DNA of 64,000 bases from Agromyces sp. CF514 (GCF_900113185.1 NZ_FOZD01000001.1:1426001-1490000); one strand, 5' to 3'. Positions 37,057 through 47,687 are shown, counted from the first letter of the stretch. Numbers and translations: made by a program. Notes: a model not told the origin generated them from the letters alone.

Positions 37057-38721
37057 TCAGGCCTTCCTTCCGGTCGAGGAGGGGCGCAGTGCGGTCTCGA
37101 GCCCGTCGGCGACCACGCGATCGGTGCCTGAGCGACGGATGCTGCGGCCCGGCGTCGCCCCGGTGAGCCGGCCGTCGGCCAGCACGGGCACGCCCGCGAC
37201 GAGCACGTCGTCGATGCCCTCGGCGAGGGCGAGCGGCGCGTCGTAGGTCGCCCGGTCGGCGACGCGAGCGGGATCGACGAGCACGAGGTCGGCGACGGCG
37301 CCCGGTCGCACGCGGCCCCGATCTCCGAGCCCGAACCGGTCGGCCGCCCTGGTCGAGACGAGCGCCGCGGCATCCGCCCAGCTCATGGCGCCCTGGTCGA
37401 CGACGAGCGAGCGCAGGTACCTGGCGAACGAGCCGCGCGCCCGCGGGTGCGGGTGGGCGCCGACGAAGATGCCGTCGGAGCCGCCCATCGCGCGCGGGTG
37501 GGCGAGGATCGACGCGAGATCGGCGTCGCTGCGGGCGTACGGCACCGCCATCACGACGTTGACCTCGAGCCGCGAGGCCGCGAGCACGTCGAGCGTGAAC
37601 TCGGCCGGTGTCGTGCCGGCGCGTGCGGCGGCGGCGCCGATCGTGAGGCCGTGCGCCCACGCGAACTCTGGCCCGGCGATGTGCGCGAGCGTGAGCTGCT
37701 CGGGCCAGTCGGGGCCGAGGCTCGGGTAGTCGACGATCGTCGGGAACCACTCGTCGAGCAGGCGCGCGCGCTCGTCGGGGTCGGCGAGCAGGGCCAGCAC
37801 CTCGGCGGTCGGGCGCACGGTGATCGACGCGGGCAGCACGGGCATCGCGAGGATCGAGCAGCCCCGCGTGTACGGGTACGCGTCGAAGCTCGCATCGACG
37901 CCGGATGCCGCGAGCCCCGCCATGAGCCCGTGCACGAGGTGCGGCTCGGCGTGGAAGTGCGACACGTGTACGGCGACGCCCGAGTGCTGCGCGATCGCCC
38001 GGATCTCGTCGATGCCCGCCTGTGACCCGGCCTCGTAGCCGCCGCGCATGTGCGACACGTACACGCCGCCCGCCGCGGCGACGGGTTCGGCGAGTCGCGC
38101 GAGCTCGTCGGTGGTCGCGAACGCGCCCGGCACGTAGTCGAGTCCGGTCGACAGGCCCACGGCGCCGTCGGCGAGGCCCTCGGCGACCAGGGCGAGCATG
38201 GCGTCGAGCGCGGCGGGGCTCGCGGCATCCGTCGACCGACCGCAGATCTCACGGCGCACCGTGCCTGCGGGCACGAGCAGGGCCTGGTTCACGGCCGTCG
38301 CGCCGTCGTACGACGCGAGCAGTTCGCGAATGCCGCCGCCGGCGTACGTCGGGTGCCGGCCGTTGATCGCCGCGAAGTACTCGTTCGCGTAGGCGCCGTC
38401 GCCCGGTGCGTACGAGACGCCGTCCTGCCCGCCGATGACGGTCGTGACGCCCTGACGCAGGAGCGCGAGCTGGACGTCGGGGTCGAACAGCAGGCCGTCG
38501 GCGTGCGCGTGCGCGTCGATGAAGCCCGGCATGAGCAGGCGGCCGCGGCCGTCGATCTCGTGGGCGACATCGGTGCCGCCGGGGGTCGTGCCGCGGTACT
38601 CGAGGCGCGCGACGCGCCCGCCCTCGACCACGACGTCGACCGGTTCGGCCTGCTCGGCTCCGGGGCCGGAATCGCCGTCGACGACGACGACGTCGCGGAT
38701 GACGAGAGCGAGGTCGGACAT
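37057..38721 (-). CDS. N-acyl-D-amino-acid deacylase (amidohydrolase)
   Basis: Metal-dependent amidohydrolase of 554 residues that releases free D-amino acids from N-acyl forms. The metal site HAH is at 71-73 (FIDAHAHADG), with YVSHMRGG and HVSHFHAE giving further histidines and GGSDGIFVG the catalytic aspartate. The overall order fits D-aminoacylase/dihydroorotase-like enzymes. The ATG overlaps the upstream stop by one base (TGATG), so it is coupled to the D-serine-dehydratase-like gene. Confidence 0.9.
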   Translation of the reverse strand: MSDLALVIRDVVVVDGDSGPGAEQAEPVDVVVEGGRVARLEYRGTTPGGTDVAHEIDGRGRLLMPGFIDAHAHADGLLFDPDVQLALLRQGVTTVIGGQDGVSYAPGDGAYANEYFAAINGRHPTYAGGGIRELLASYDGATAVNQALLVPAGTVRREICGRSTDAASPAALDAMLALVAEGLADGAVGLSTGLDYVPGAFATTDELARLAEPVAAAGGVYVSHMRGGYEAGSQAGIDEIRAIAQHSGVAVHVSHFHAEPHLVHGLMAGLAASGVDASFDAYPYTRGCSILAMPVLPASITVRPTAEVLALLADPDERARLLDEWFPTIVDYPSLGPDWPEQLTLAHIAGPEFAWAHGLTIGAAAARAGTTPAEFTLDVLAASRLEVNVVMAVPYARSDADLASILAHPRAMGGSDGIFVGAHPHPRARGSFARYLRSLVVDQGAMSWADAAALVSTRAADRFGLGDRGRVRPGAVADLVLVDPARVADRATYDAPLALAEGIDDVLVAGVPVLADGRLTGATPGRSIRRSGTDRVVADGLETALRPSSTGRKA

Positions 38722-40052
38722 CAGAAGAACGTCCGCACGAGGTCGACGACGAGGTCGCTTCCGGCGCGCTCGACGACCGGCAGCCAGCGGCGCTTGTCGA
38801 ACGCGGTGCACGGATGCGAGAGTCCGAGCGAGACCACGTCGCCGATCGCGACGGGCAGCGCGGCGCCCGGCTCGTCGGCCCGCAGGTACGCGTGCTGGTC
38901 GTTCAGGGCGGTGACGGATGTCGCGGGCAGGCCTCGCGCGTCACGGCCGGACGCCGCACCGTCGAGGGTCGCGGCCACCCCGAGCGGCACCGGCAGCCCC
39001 TCGTCGTACGGGAAGTCGCGCTTGCCGCCGTCGAGCAGGGCGAGGCCGGGCTCGGGGTGCGAGACGACACGGGCGTAGCCGCGCATCGCCGGCACGAGCA
39101 GGTCGTCGAGCGGCGAGATGCCGCGGTAGAACCCGTGGTCGTGCAGCAGCGAGGCGCCCGAGCGGAGGATCCACCGGGTGCGACGGCCGGCCGCGGCATC
39201 CGCCTCGATCGCGGGGGCGAAGGCCTCGGCGACGAGGTCGAGGTAGGCGCTGCCGCCCGCGCTCACGATGACGTCGTCGGCGGCGATCGTGCCGGGCTTC
39301 AGCAGCCCGGCGTCGAGCAGCAGGTCGCGGAGGGCGACGAGGTCGGCGAGGTAGCCGCGCACGGCGGCCAGTGCGGCGGGCGAGCGGTCGTGGCCGAGGC
39401 TGCCCTCGTAGCCCGCGACGCCCGCGAGTCGAAGCACGGGGGAGGCGTCGACTCGACGAGCGAGCGCGACGGCTCGCTCGAGTGTGCGAGCGCCCGTTCG
39501 GCCGCCGGGCGCGCCCAGCTCGACGAGCACGTCGATCGGGCGGGGGAGCGTCGCATCCGTTCCGTCGAGGGCCTCGGCGAGGCCGCGTTCCATTGCCTCG
39601 ACCGTGTCGATCGAGTCGACCCAGCAGCGGAACGCGAAGTCGGGGTCGGCCAGCTCGCCGGCGATGAAGGCGAGCGCGGGCGGCGCGACGAGGGCGTTCG
39701 CGAGCATGATGCTCGAGACGCCGAACGCGCGGGCGGTGCGCACCTGCCCTGGCGTCGCCAACGTGAGCCCGGTCGCACCCAGGTCGAGCTGGAGCTGCCA
39801 GAGCGCGGGGGCCATCGTCGTCTTGCCGTGCGGCATGAGCTCCATGCCGTTCGCCTCGGCCCATGCCTGGATGGTCGCGGCGTTGCCGTGCATGGCCTCG
39901 GCGTCGAGCACCGTGAGCGGGGTCCAGAACTCGCTGACGCGGGGCTCGGTCGCCAGGAACTCGCGCACGGTCAGGCCCGCTGCGCGAGCCGGCAGGCCCG
40001 TGTCGGTCGGGGCGAGCACCTCGTCGCGGAGGTCGTCGATCCGTCGTGGCAT
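38721..40052 (-). CDS. D-serine dehydratase-like / amino-acid deaminase (alanine-racemase fold)
   Basis: 443 residues of the fold type III PLP family related to eukaryotic D-serine dehydratase and D-threonine aldolase. The PLP lysine is K77 in MPHGKTTMAP, and the zinc-site signature SHPCTAFDKR lies near the C-terminus. Predicted to convert D-amino acids such as D-serine to 2-oxoacid and ammonia via an enamine. AGGAG precedes ATG 40052. First gene of the operon that continues with the D-aminoacylase, IclR and RidA. Confidence 0.87.
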   Translation of the reverse strand: MPRRIDDLRDEVLAPTDTGLPARAAGLTVREFLATEPRVSEFWTPLTVLDAEAMHGNAATIQAWAEANGMELMPHGKTTMAPALWQLQLDLGATGLTLATPGQVRTARAFGVSSIMLANALVAPPALAFIAGELADPDFAFRCWVDSIDTVEAMERGLAEALDGTDATLPRPIDVLVELGAPGGRTGARTLERAVALARRVDASPVLRLAGVAGYEGSLGHDRSPAALAAVRGYLADLVALRDLLLDAGLLKPGTIAADDVIVSAGGSAYLDLVAEAFAPAIEADAAAGRRTRWILRSGASLLHDHGFYRGISPLDDLLVPAMRGYARVVSHPEPGLALLDGGKRDFPYDEGLPVPLGVAATLDGAASGRDARGLPATSVTALNDQHAYLRADEPGAALPVAIGDVVSLGLSHPCTAFDKRRWLPVVERAGSDLVVDLVRTFF

Positions 40053-40099
40053 CCGCTGCTCCTCATCGTTCGGGTGCTCGACCGCTGTCGCGGCGTTGT

Positions 40100-40116
40100 G
40101 TTGCATATGCTGCAAC
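40100..40116. promoter_or_regulatory. Candidate IclR operator in a divergent promoter region
   Basis: Perfect inverted repeat GTTGCA-TATGC-TGCAAC midway between the two divergent transcripts. A half-site-like TTGCACC follows at 40121. The size fits IclR-type palindromes. Confidence 0.5.
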
Positions 40117-40120
40117 CGGC

Positions 40121-40156
40121 TTGCACCGAATCTGCACACCAGTCAGCATAAGGGCA
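40121..40156 (+). promoter_or_regulatory. Promoter of the kinase-aldolase fusion gene
   Basis: -35 TTGCAC (40121-40126), 17-base spacer, -10 CAGCAT (40144-40149), and ATG 40156 at the expected +1; leaderless geometry. It starts five bases after the candidate IclR operator. Confidence 0.5.
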
Positions 40157-41823
40157 TGACCCCCCGCCCAGAAGTCCTCACCGTCGGCGAGACGATGGTG
40201 CTCGTGACGCCCTCGATCGCCGAGCCGCTCGAATCGGCGCAGGGCTTCCACCTCGACCCCGGCGGGGCCGAGTCGAACGTCGCGGCCCACCTCGCCGCGC
40301 TCGGCACGCCCGTCGCGTGGGCGAGCGCGGTCGGCGACGATGCCCTCGGGCGCCGGCTGGTGCGCCAGATCGCCGATCGCGGTGTCGACACCGCGCTCGT
40401 GGTGCGCGACGGCGACGCGCCGACCGGCCTGTACGTGAAGGATCCGGGCAACGGCGTGCGCTACTACCGGGCGGGCTCGGCGGCCTCGCGGCTCGGGCCC
40501 GCGTTCGTCGACGGGTTGCCGATCGCCGACGTGCGACTCGTGCACGTCTCGGGCATCACGCCCGCGCTCTCCGGCGACTGCGACGCCCTCGTCGAGGCGA
40601 TCCTCGACGCGGCCGCCGCAGCCGGGGTGGCGGTGAGCTTCGACGTGAACCACCGGCCCTCGCTCTGGCCGTCGACGGATGCCGCGGCCGAGCGCCTGCT
40701 CGCCCTCGCCGCGCGTGCCGACATCGTGTTCGTCGGGCTCGACGAGGCGCAGGCATTGTGGGGCGCCGCCACGCCGGAGGCCGTGCGCGCGCTGCTGCCC
40801 GGCGTGCGGGAGCTCGTCGTCAAGGACGGCGCGGTCGGCGCGACCTCGTTCGAGCGGGCGGTGACGGATGCCCCGGGCGGGCCGGACGCCTCGGGCGGGA
40901 CGGGCGCCGCGGGCGGGCCGGGCGGCTCGCGCGTCGGCTCCGACAACGTCGTGCACGTGCCCGCCCTCGTCGTCGACGCCGTCGAGCTCGTGGGCGCCGG
41001 CGACGCGTTCGCCGCCGGACACCTGCACGCACTGCTCGCCGGCCGGCCCGCCGCCGAGCGGCTCCGTTCCGGTCACGAGCGCGCCGTGCTCACCATCGCC
41101 GACACCGCCGACTTCCCGAGGACCGACATGACCACGAACCCGACCGCCGCCCCGGCATCCGTCTCCGACCCGTCTGCCCGCCCGGGCGCGGTCGTCGCGG
41201 GCGATCGCCCGCTCGGGCCCGTCTCGAACGCCGCGTTCGACGAGATCTTCGCCGGACGCCCGCTCATGGCGCTGTTCCGCGGCCTCGGCGAGGCGCGCAG
41301 CCTCGAGCTCGCCCGCACCGCGTGGAGCCTGGGCATCGACCTCGTGGAGCTGCCCATCCAGTCGGAGGCGGATGTCGCGGCGCTCGCCGCGGTCGCAGCG
41401 GCCGGTCGCGCCGAGGGCCGCCTCGTCGGCGCGGGCACCGTGCTGACGGCCCGCCACGTGGAGCTCGCGGCGGAGGCGGGCGCCGCGTTCACCGTGAGCC
41501 CCGGATTCGACGCAGAGGTCGTACGCGCCTCGACCGCCGCCGGCCTCCCGTCGCTGCCGGGCGTGGCGACCGCGACCGAGGTGCAGGCCGCGCTCGCCCT
41601 CGGGCTGACCTGGATGAAGGCGTTCCCGGCGTCGCTGCTCGGCGTGCCCTGGTTCCGCGCGATGGCGGGCCCCTTCCCGCAGGCGCGGTTCGTCGGCACC
41701 GGGGGGATCGACGCCTCCAACGCTCGCGCGTACCTCGACGCCGGGGTGCGCACGGTCGCCGTCGGCTCGGCGCTCGAGGACCCGGCGCAGCTGCCTGCGC
41801 TCGCCGCACTGCTCGCGGAGTAG
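40156..41823 (+). CDS. Fused 2-keto-3-deoxygluconate kinase and KDPG aldolase
   Basis: A single 555-residue frame joins two usually separate enzymes of Entner-Doudoroff-type sugar-acid breakdown. Residues 1-320 are a PfkB/ribokinase-family kinase (GGAESNVAAHLAALG substrate region, GAGDAFAAG near 282-290 with the catalytic aspartate). Residues about 340-555 are a KDPG/KHG aldolase (VELPIQSEADV, GAGTV, and Schiff-base lysine K488 in MKAFPAS). Predicted to phosphorylate KDG and cleave KDPG to pyruvate and glyceraldehyde 3-phosphate. The kinase has a Gly-rich insertion (about 236-256). An internal ATG 41128 with GAGGA five bases upstream could yield the aldolase alone. Confidence 0.88.
   Translation: MTPRPEVLTVGETMVLVTPSIAEPLESAQGFHLDPGGAESNVAAHLAALGTPVAWASAVGDDALGRRLVRQIADRGVDTALVVRDGDAPTGLYVKDPGNGVRYYRAGSAASRLGPAFVDGLPIADVRLVHVSGITPALSGDCDALVEAILDAAAAAGVAVSFDVNHRPSLWPSTDAAAERLLALAARADIVFVGLDEAQALWGAATPEAVRALLPGVRELVVKDGAVGATSFERAVTDAPGGPDASGGTGAAGGPGGSRVGSDNVVHVPALVVDAVELVGAGDAFAAGHLHALLAGRPAAERLRSGHERAVLTIADTADFPRTDMTTNPTAAPASVSDPSARPGAVVAGDRPLGPVSNAAFDEIFAGRPLMALFRGLGEARSLELARTAWSLGIDLVELPIQSEADVAALAAVAAAGRAEGRLVGAGTVLTARHVELAAEAGAAFTVSPGFDAEVVRASTAAGLPSLPGVATATEVQAALALGLTWMKAFPASLLGVPWFRAMAGPFPQARFVGTGGIDASNARAYLDAGVRTVAVGSALEDPAQLPALAALLAE
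41128..41823 (+). other. Possible internal translation start giving a separate aldolase
   Basis: In-frame ATG 41128 (MTTNPTAAP) at residue 325 of the fusion, with GAGGA at 41118-41122. It lies exactly at the domain junction, suggesting either a remnant of two separate genes or continued dual expression. Confidence 0.4.
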
Positions 41824-41844
41824 CCGGACTCCTGCACCCACTCC

Positions 41845-41876
41845 AGCGCGGTACCGACCATGGTCGGTACCGCGCT
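41845..41876 (+). terminator. Strong terminator after the fusion gene
   Basis: Perfect 32-base palindrome (left arm AGCGCGGTACCGACCA) 22 bases after the stop, followed by GCTTCG. No long T-tract, but the strongest hairpin in the window. Confidence 0.7.
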
Positions 41877-41934
41877 GCTTCGCGTGCACCTGCGCGCTGT
41901 TCGTCGCGAGCTCGTCGCGCGGCCGAAACGCGCG

Positions 41935-41986
41935 GGAAACAGAAACTGAATGAGTTGTTTCCAGTTACTACCTTTTCTGTTAGGGT
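41935..41986 (+). promoter_or_regulatory. Promoter and operator of the ABC importer operon
   Basis: Inverted repeat GGAAACA (41935-41941) and TGTTTCC (41956-41962). -35-like TTTCCA (41958-41963), 17-base spacer, -10 TAGGGT (41981-41986). The block CAGT-6-CTTTTCTGTTAGGGT recurs with three changes before the ROK gene (47629-47654), so both promoters probably answer to the ROK repressor. Confidence 0.6.
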
Positions 41987-42075
41987 CGCTTCCAGTAACG
42001 CGTGAGCACCGAGATCCTGCACGCGGCGTCACTGCACCACCTTCCACGCAACGAAGCACGAGAGGAATGTCGGAG

Positions 42076-43740
42076 ATGACTCGAACCACACGCTCCTTCG
42101 CGGTGGCACTCGCCGCCGGAGCGGCCGCGATCGCCCTGGGAATGACCGGATGCGCCCCGTCCGCCGGAGGTTCCGGCAGCGACAGCGCCGTTCTCCGGGT
42201 CTGGGCGGGCAGCGCCACGCCCATCAACAACAACTTCAACCCGTTCGCCGTCGACACCGCGGTGCACGCCACGTTCGGCGCGATCTACGAGCCGTTGTTC
42301 TTCTTCAACCAGCTGTCCGCCGACGCCCCGGTCGGGCTGGTCGGCGACAGCTACGAGTACAGCGAAGACGGCCGCACGCTCACGGTCACCATCAAGCCCG
42401 ACCTGAAGTGGAACGACGGCGAGCCGCTCACCGCTGCCGACGTCGCCTTCACGTTCGGCTACGGCTCGAACAAGTCCGAGCAGTTCGTCTCGGCCGAGGC
42501 CACCGACGACACCACGGTCGTGCTGACGTACAGCGAGCCGCAGTTCACGAGCGCCTCGCTCACGCTCGGCTCGACCTACATCATCCCCGAGCACGTCTGG
42601 GCCGGCATCGACGACTTCATGGCCGAGACGAACCCCGAGCCGGTCGGCTCGGGCCCGTACAAGCTGAAGAGCTTCTCCGACGCGGCGTACACCGTCGAGG
42701 CCAACGAGTACTTCCGCGACGGGGCACCCGCCGTCGAGCAGGTGCAGTACGTCGGGCTCGACTCCAACCAGTCCTCGCAGGACCTGCTGACGACCGGCAA
42801 GATCGACTGGGTCGGGCAGTTCATCGCGAACCCCGACGCCGTCACCGCCTCGGGCGAGATCACCACGCTCAACCAGCAGCAGGACCCGACCACCATCACG
42901 ACCTGCGCCAACGCGGATCTCGGTTGCGTCGGCCCGCAGACCGACCCGGCCGTGCGCCAGGCGATCAACGTCGCCATCGACCGCTCGACGATCGCCGAGA
43001 AGGCGTTCGCCGGCCTCGCGGGCGAGTCCTCGCCCTCGTTCACCCTGCAGCCGCGAGACGAGCAGTGGCTGAGCGACCCCGAGCTCGCGACCAGCCCGCA
43101 GACGGCGGATGCCGCCGGAGCCGGAGCCATCCTCGAAGCGGCCGGCTACACGAAGGACGCCGACGGGTTCTACGGCAAGGACGGCACGGCGATCGAGATC
43201 GACCTGTTCTCGCCCGACGGCTGGACCGACTACAACGACGCCGCCAAGCTCATCTCCGAGCAGGCGGCCGAGGCGGGCATCCGCATCAACGCCCGCACGG
43301 TCTCCGACGCCGAGTACTGGACGCCGATCCAGAACGGCGACTTCCAGATGGCGCTCTACGGGCTCACCCAGAGCCTCGTCGCGGACCCGTACTCGAACTA
43401 CCACGAGTACTTCGCAGGCACGTCGACCGCGAAGGTCGGCGAGATGCCGCTCGTCGGGCAGAACTACTCGCGCTACACGAACCCGACCGTCGACGCGGCG
43501 GTGCTCGCGGCCGGAGCGACCCAGGACGTCGCGACGAAGCAGCAGGCGTACGCGGCCATCCAGACCGAGATCGCCCGCGACCTGCCCTACATCCCGGTGG
43601 TGCTGAACGCCTCGCAGTCCTTCTTCAACACCGAGAAGTTCAGCGGCTGGCCGACCGAGGGCGACCTGTACGCCGCACCGCTGCCCTACCTCGCGGTGGC
43701 CAACGCGGTCGTGCTCACGCACCTCACGCCGGTGAAGTAG
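42076..43740 (+). CDS. ABC transporter substrate-binding lipoprotein (peptide/oligosaccharide type)
   Basis: Family 5 extracellular solute-binding protein (OppA/DppA type), 554 residues. The signal peptide ends in a lipobox (GMTGC), so it is lipid-anchored outside the membrane. Family regions visible are LTVTIKPDLKWNDGEPLTAADVAFTF and PVGSGPYKL. GAGG lies about ten bases before ATG 42076; ATG 42067 is an alternative start but is too close to that site. Family members bind peptides but also beta-glucosides, chitobiose and other oligosaccharides; the adjacent GH4 and sugar kinase genes favour a sugar. Confidence 0.92.
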   Translation: MTRTTRSFAVALAAGAAAIALGMTGCAPSAGGSGSDSAVLRVWAGSATPINNNFNPFAVDTAVHATFGAIYEPLFFFNQLSADAPVGLVGDSYEYSEDGRTLTVTIKPDLKWNDGEPLTAADVAFTFGYGSNKSEQFVSAEATDDTTVVLTYSEPQFTSASLTLGSTYIIPEHVWAGIDDFMAETNPEPVGSGPYKLKSFSDAAYTVEANEYFRDGAPAVEQVQYVGLDSNQSSQDLLTTGKIDWVGQFIANPDAVTASGEITTLNQQQDPTTITTCANADLGCVGPQTDPAVRQAINVAIDRSTIAEKAFAGLAGESSPSFTLQPRDEQWLSDPELATSPQTADAAGAGAILEAAGYTKDADGFYGKDGTAIEIDLFSPDGWTDYNDAAKLISEQAAEAGIRINARTVSDAEYWTPIQNGDFQMALYGLTQSLVADPYSNYHEYFAGTSTAKVGEMPLVGQNYSRYTNPTVDAAVLAAGATQDVATKQQAYAAIQTEIARDLPYIPVVLNASQSFFNTEKFSGWPTEGDLYAAPLPYLAVANAVVLTHLTPVK

Positions 43741-43791
43741 GCCGACCGGTCACATGGAACGAACCACTCCCAACCCGAGGAAGGCGGCGGC

Positions 43792-44796
43792 ATGAGCTTC
43801 TACCTGCGGAGGGTCGCCTTCTACCTGGTGACCCTGTGGGCGGCGATCTCGCTCAACTTCCTGCTTCCGCGCCTCCTGCCGGGCGACCCGGCCGCGATCA
43901 TGCTGGGCAAGCTCCGGCGTGCGAGCGGCGGGCGTCCGCTCTCCGAGGAGACGATCCAGGCGATCACCTCGATCCTCGGGGCCGGGAAGGACATGTCCAT
44001 GTGGGACCAGTACGTCGCGTACTGGGGCCGGCTGCTGCAAGGAGACCTCGGCGTCTCCTCGACGCGGTACCCGGCCACCGTCTCGGACCTGATCGCCGCG
44101 GCCCTGCCGTGGACGATCACGCTGGTCGGCGTCGCGACCGTCATCTCATTCGTGCTCGGCATCGTCGTCGGCGCATGGGTGGGGTGGCGGCGCGGCACCA
44201 AGCTCGACCATCTCGTCCCCATCACGACGGTCTTCCAGTCGATCCCGTACTTCTGGCTGGCGCTCGTGCTCGTCGCGGTGTTCTCGGTGCAGCTGGGCTG
44301 GTTCCCGATCGTCGGCGGCTACGACGTGTTCGAGTTCCCGGCGGGCCCCGAGCTCAGCTGGGCGTTCGTCGGCAGCGCGATCTACCACGCCATCCTCCCG
44401 GCGACCACGATCGTGATCTCCTCGGTGGGCGGTTGGCTGCTCGGCATGCGCAACATGATGGTCTCGACGATGTCCGAGGACTACGTCGTCACCGCGGAGG
44501 CCAAGGGCCTCACCCCCCGCCGCGTGCGCACCAGGTACGCGTCGCGCAACGCCGCCATCCCGAGCCTCGCCGGCTTCGGCATCGCCCTCGGATTCGTCGT
44601 CGCCGGTTCCATCGTCATGGAGCAGGTGTTCAGCTATCCCGGCATCGGCAAGCTCATGATCCAGGCGGTGCAGGGCCTCGACTACGCGCTCATGCAGGGC
44701 GTGTTCCTCGTGATCACGCTCACGGTGCTCGCGGCCAACTTCTTCATGGACCTCATCTACGGCTTCATCGACCCGAGGGTGCGACACAATGGATGA
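43792..44796 (+). CDS. ABC transporter permease (DppB type)
   Basis: First membrane subunit of the importer, 334 residues, about six helices. The DppB-like N-terminus (MSFYLRRVAFYLVTLWAAISLNFLLPRLLPGDPA) and the EAA loop (AEAKGLTPRRV) that contacts the ATPases are present. Its stop lies eight bases inside the next permease gene. Confidence 0.93.
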   Translation: MSFYLRRVAFYLVTLWAAISLNFLLPRLLPGDPAAIMLGKLRRASGGRPLSEETIQAITSILGAGKDMSMWDQYVAYWGRLLQGDLGVSSTRYPATVSDLIAAALPWTITLVGVATVISFVLGIVVGAWVGWRRGTKLDHLVPITTVFQSIPYFWLALVLVAVFSVQLGWFPIVGGYDVFEFPAGPELSWAFVGSAIYHAILPATTIVISSVGGWLLGMRNMMVSTMSEDYVVTAEAKGLTPRRVRTRYASRNAAIPSLAGFGIALGFVVAGSIVMEQVFSYPGIGKLMIQAVQGLDYALMQGVFLVITLTVLAANFFMDLIYGFIDPRVRHNG

Positions 44797-45882
44797 CATT
44801 CAGCCCACGCTCGACCCGGCGGTCGACGACTCCGGCTACGCGACCGGTGACGACGCGCCGTTCCAATCGCCGGTCTCGGCCGAGGCGGTGCGCGAGACCA
44901 ACCGCGACGTGAGCGCGACGGCGGCGATCGCCGAGGCCCGTGCGAGTCGCGGCGGCCGGTTCCGCAACATCCTGCCGAGCCGCTCGGGCAAGCTCATCTC
45001 GGGCGTCGTCATCGTCGGGCTCATCACGCTCTTCGGCATCTTCGGCCCGATGATCGCGCAGCCCCCGCGCGACTCCAGCAACGAGGCGCTCCAGCCGCCG
45101 TCGGCCGAGCACTGGCTCGGCACGACGAAGCTCGGGTACGACGTCTTCTCGCAACTTGCGTGGGGCACGCAGGGCTCGCTCTTCATCGGCATCATCGCCG
45201 GCGTCGTGGCGCTCCTGCTCGCCGTGATCTTCGGCGTCTTCGCCGGCTACTTCGGCGGCTTGCTCGACGAGGTGCTCACGCTCTTCACCAACATCGTGCT
45301 GGTGATCCCCGGGCTGCCCGTCGTCATGGTGATCGCCGCATACGTGCAGAACGCAGAGGGGCTGGGGCCGCTCGCCCGCAGTTCGCTGCTCGTCGCGCTC
45401 GTGCTCGGCATCACCGGGTGGGCCGGGTCGGCGGTCGTGCTGCGAGCTCAGGCGCGCTCGCTCCGCACCCGCGAGTACGTCGCGGCGGCGAGGGTGGCCG
45501 GCGAGAAGCCCGCGCGCATCATCTTCGTCGAGATCCTGCCGAACCTCGTGCCGCTCCTGGCCGCGCAGTTCATCTTCGGCGTCATCTTCGCGGTGCTCGG
45601 CGAGGCCGGCCTGTCGTATCTCGGCCTCGGGCCCACGGGCTCGATCACGCTCGGCACGATGCTGAACGACGCGCAGACGGGGCAGGCCGTCGGCACCGGA
45701 GCCTGGTGGTGGTTCGTGCCCCCGGGCGTGATCATCGCCGCGCTCGGCGCCGGACTGTCCCTCATCAACTTCGCGATCGACGAGGTCGTGAACCCGAAGC
45801 TCAGGCTCGCGCCTGAGAACGCGAAGCGCCAGCGCAAGGCCGCCAAGGCCGGCAAGGGCATCGCCGACACCGGAGCATTCGC

Positions 45883-45886
<4 letters not shown>
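44789..45886 (+). CDS. ABC transporter permease (DppC type)
   Basis: Second permease, 365 residues: a hydrophilic N-terminal ~70 residues, one helix, then the five-helix BPD transport domain with an EAA-loop equivalent (AARVAGEKPARIIF). It overlaps the upstream gene by eight bases and the downstream ATPase by four (ATGA). Confidence 0.93.
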
Positions 45887-46769
<883 letters not shown>

Positions 46770-46773
<4 letters not shown>

Positions 46774-47618
46774 GCGGGCGCAGCACGGCGGTCGAGGCCA
46801 TGACCCTCGAGGCGCGCAACCTGGTGAAGGACTTCCGGCTCCGCAGCGGCGTCAACGTGCGCACGCTGCACGCCGTCAAGGATGTCTCGTTCACCCTCGA
46901 ACCGGGCCGCACGATCGCGCTCGTCGGCGAGAGCGGCTCGGGCAAGTCGACCATCGCCCGCATGATGGCGAAGCTCGAGCAGCCCACCTCGGGCGAGGTG
47001 CTGCTCGACGGGCGCCCGAGCGCCACTCGGGGCGGCGGCCTCGCCCGCTACCGGCGCGACGTGCAGATGGTCTTCCAGGACCCGTTCAGTTCGCTGAACC
47101 CGTTCCACCCCATCCGGCATCACCTCGAGCGGCCGCTGCGCATCCACTTCCCGCGGCTGTCGTCGCGCGAGATCCGCGAGCGCACCGACGAACTGCTCGA
47201 ACGGGTGCGGCTCTCGCCGGCGTCGAGGTTCGCCGACCGCCGTCCGCACGAGCTGTCGGGCGGCCAGCGGCAGCGCGTGGCGATCGCGCGGGCCCTCGCT
47301 CCGGGTGCGCGCTTCATCATCGCCGACGAGCCCGTCTCGATGCTCGACGTGTCGATCCGCCTCGGCGTGCTGAACCTGCTCGCCGACCTCCAACGGCAGG
47401 AGCAGCTGGGGGTGCTGTACATCACCCACGATCTCGCGACCGCGAGGCACTTCTCCGACGAGATCCTCGTGATGTACCGCGGCGAGATCGTCGAACGCGG
47501 GCCGAGCGAGCAGGTGATCCTCGACCCGCAGCACGAGTACACCAAGACGCTGCTCGAGGCGGCGGCCGACCCGGACCGGCTCGGACTGCTGCGCGACGAG
47601 GTGCGGAACGGCGGGTGA
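46770..47618 (+). CDS. ABC transporter ATP-binding protein (DppF type)
   Basis: Second ATPase of the importer, 282 residues. Walker A is GESGSGKST, the signature is LSGGQRQR, and Walker B is FIIADEPVSMLD. It has the DppF-like MVFQDPFSSLNP and the C-terminal HEYTKTLLEAA. ATG 46770 overlaps the previous stop. Last gene of the five-gene transporter operon. Confidence 0.93.
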
Positions 47619-47628
47619 GCCGAATAAT

Positions 47629-47654
47629 CAGTAAAGATTCTTTTCAGATAGAGT
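47629..47654 (+). promoter_or_regulatory. Promoter/operator of the ROK gene
   Basis: CAGT-7-CTTTTCAGATAGAGT, matching the element before the importer operon at 12 of 15 positions over the CTTTTC to -10 part. TAGAGT (47649-47654) is the likely -10. Its position suits autoregulation by ROK. Confidence 0.5.
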
Positions 47655-47687
47655 GACGAGCAGGACAGACAGAGGAAGGCGGCCTGC

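Noticed and set aside
39484..40155. Extension of the kinase-aldolase frame over the D-serine-dehydratase-like gene
   Set aside because: Antisense to a gene with clear motifs; the promoter and PfkB homology begin at 40156.
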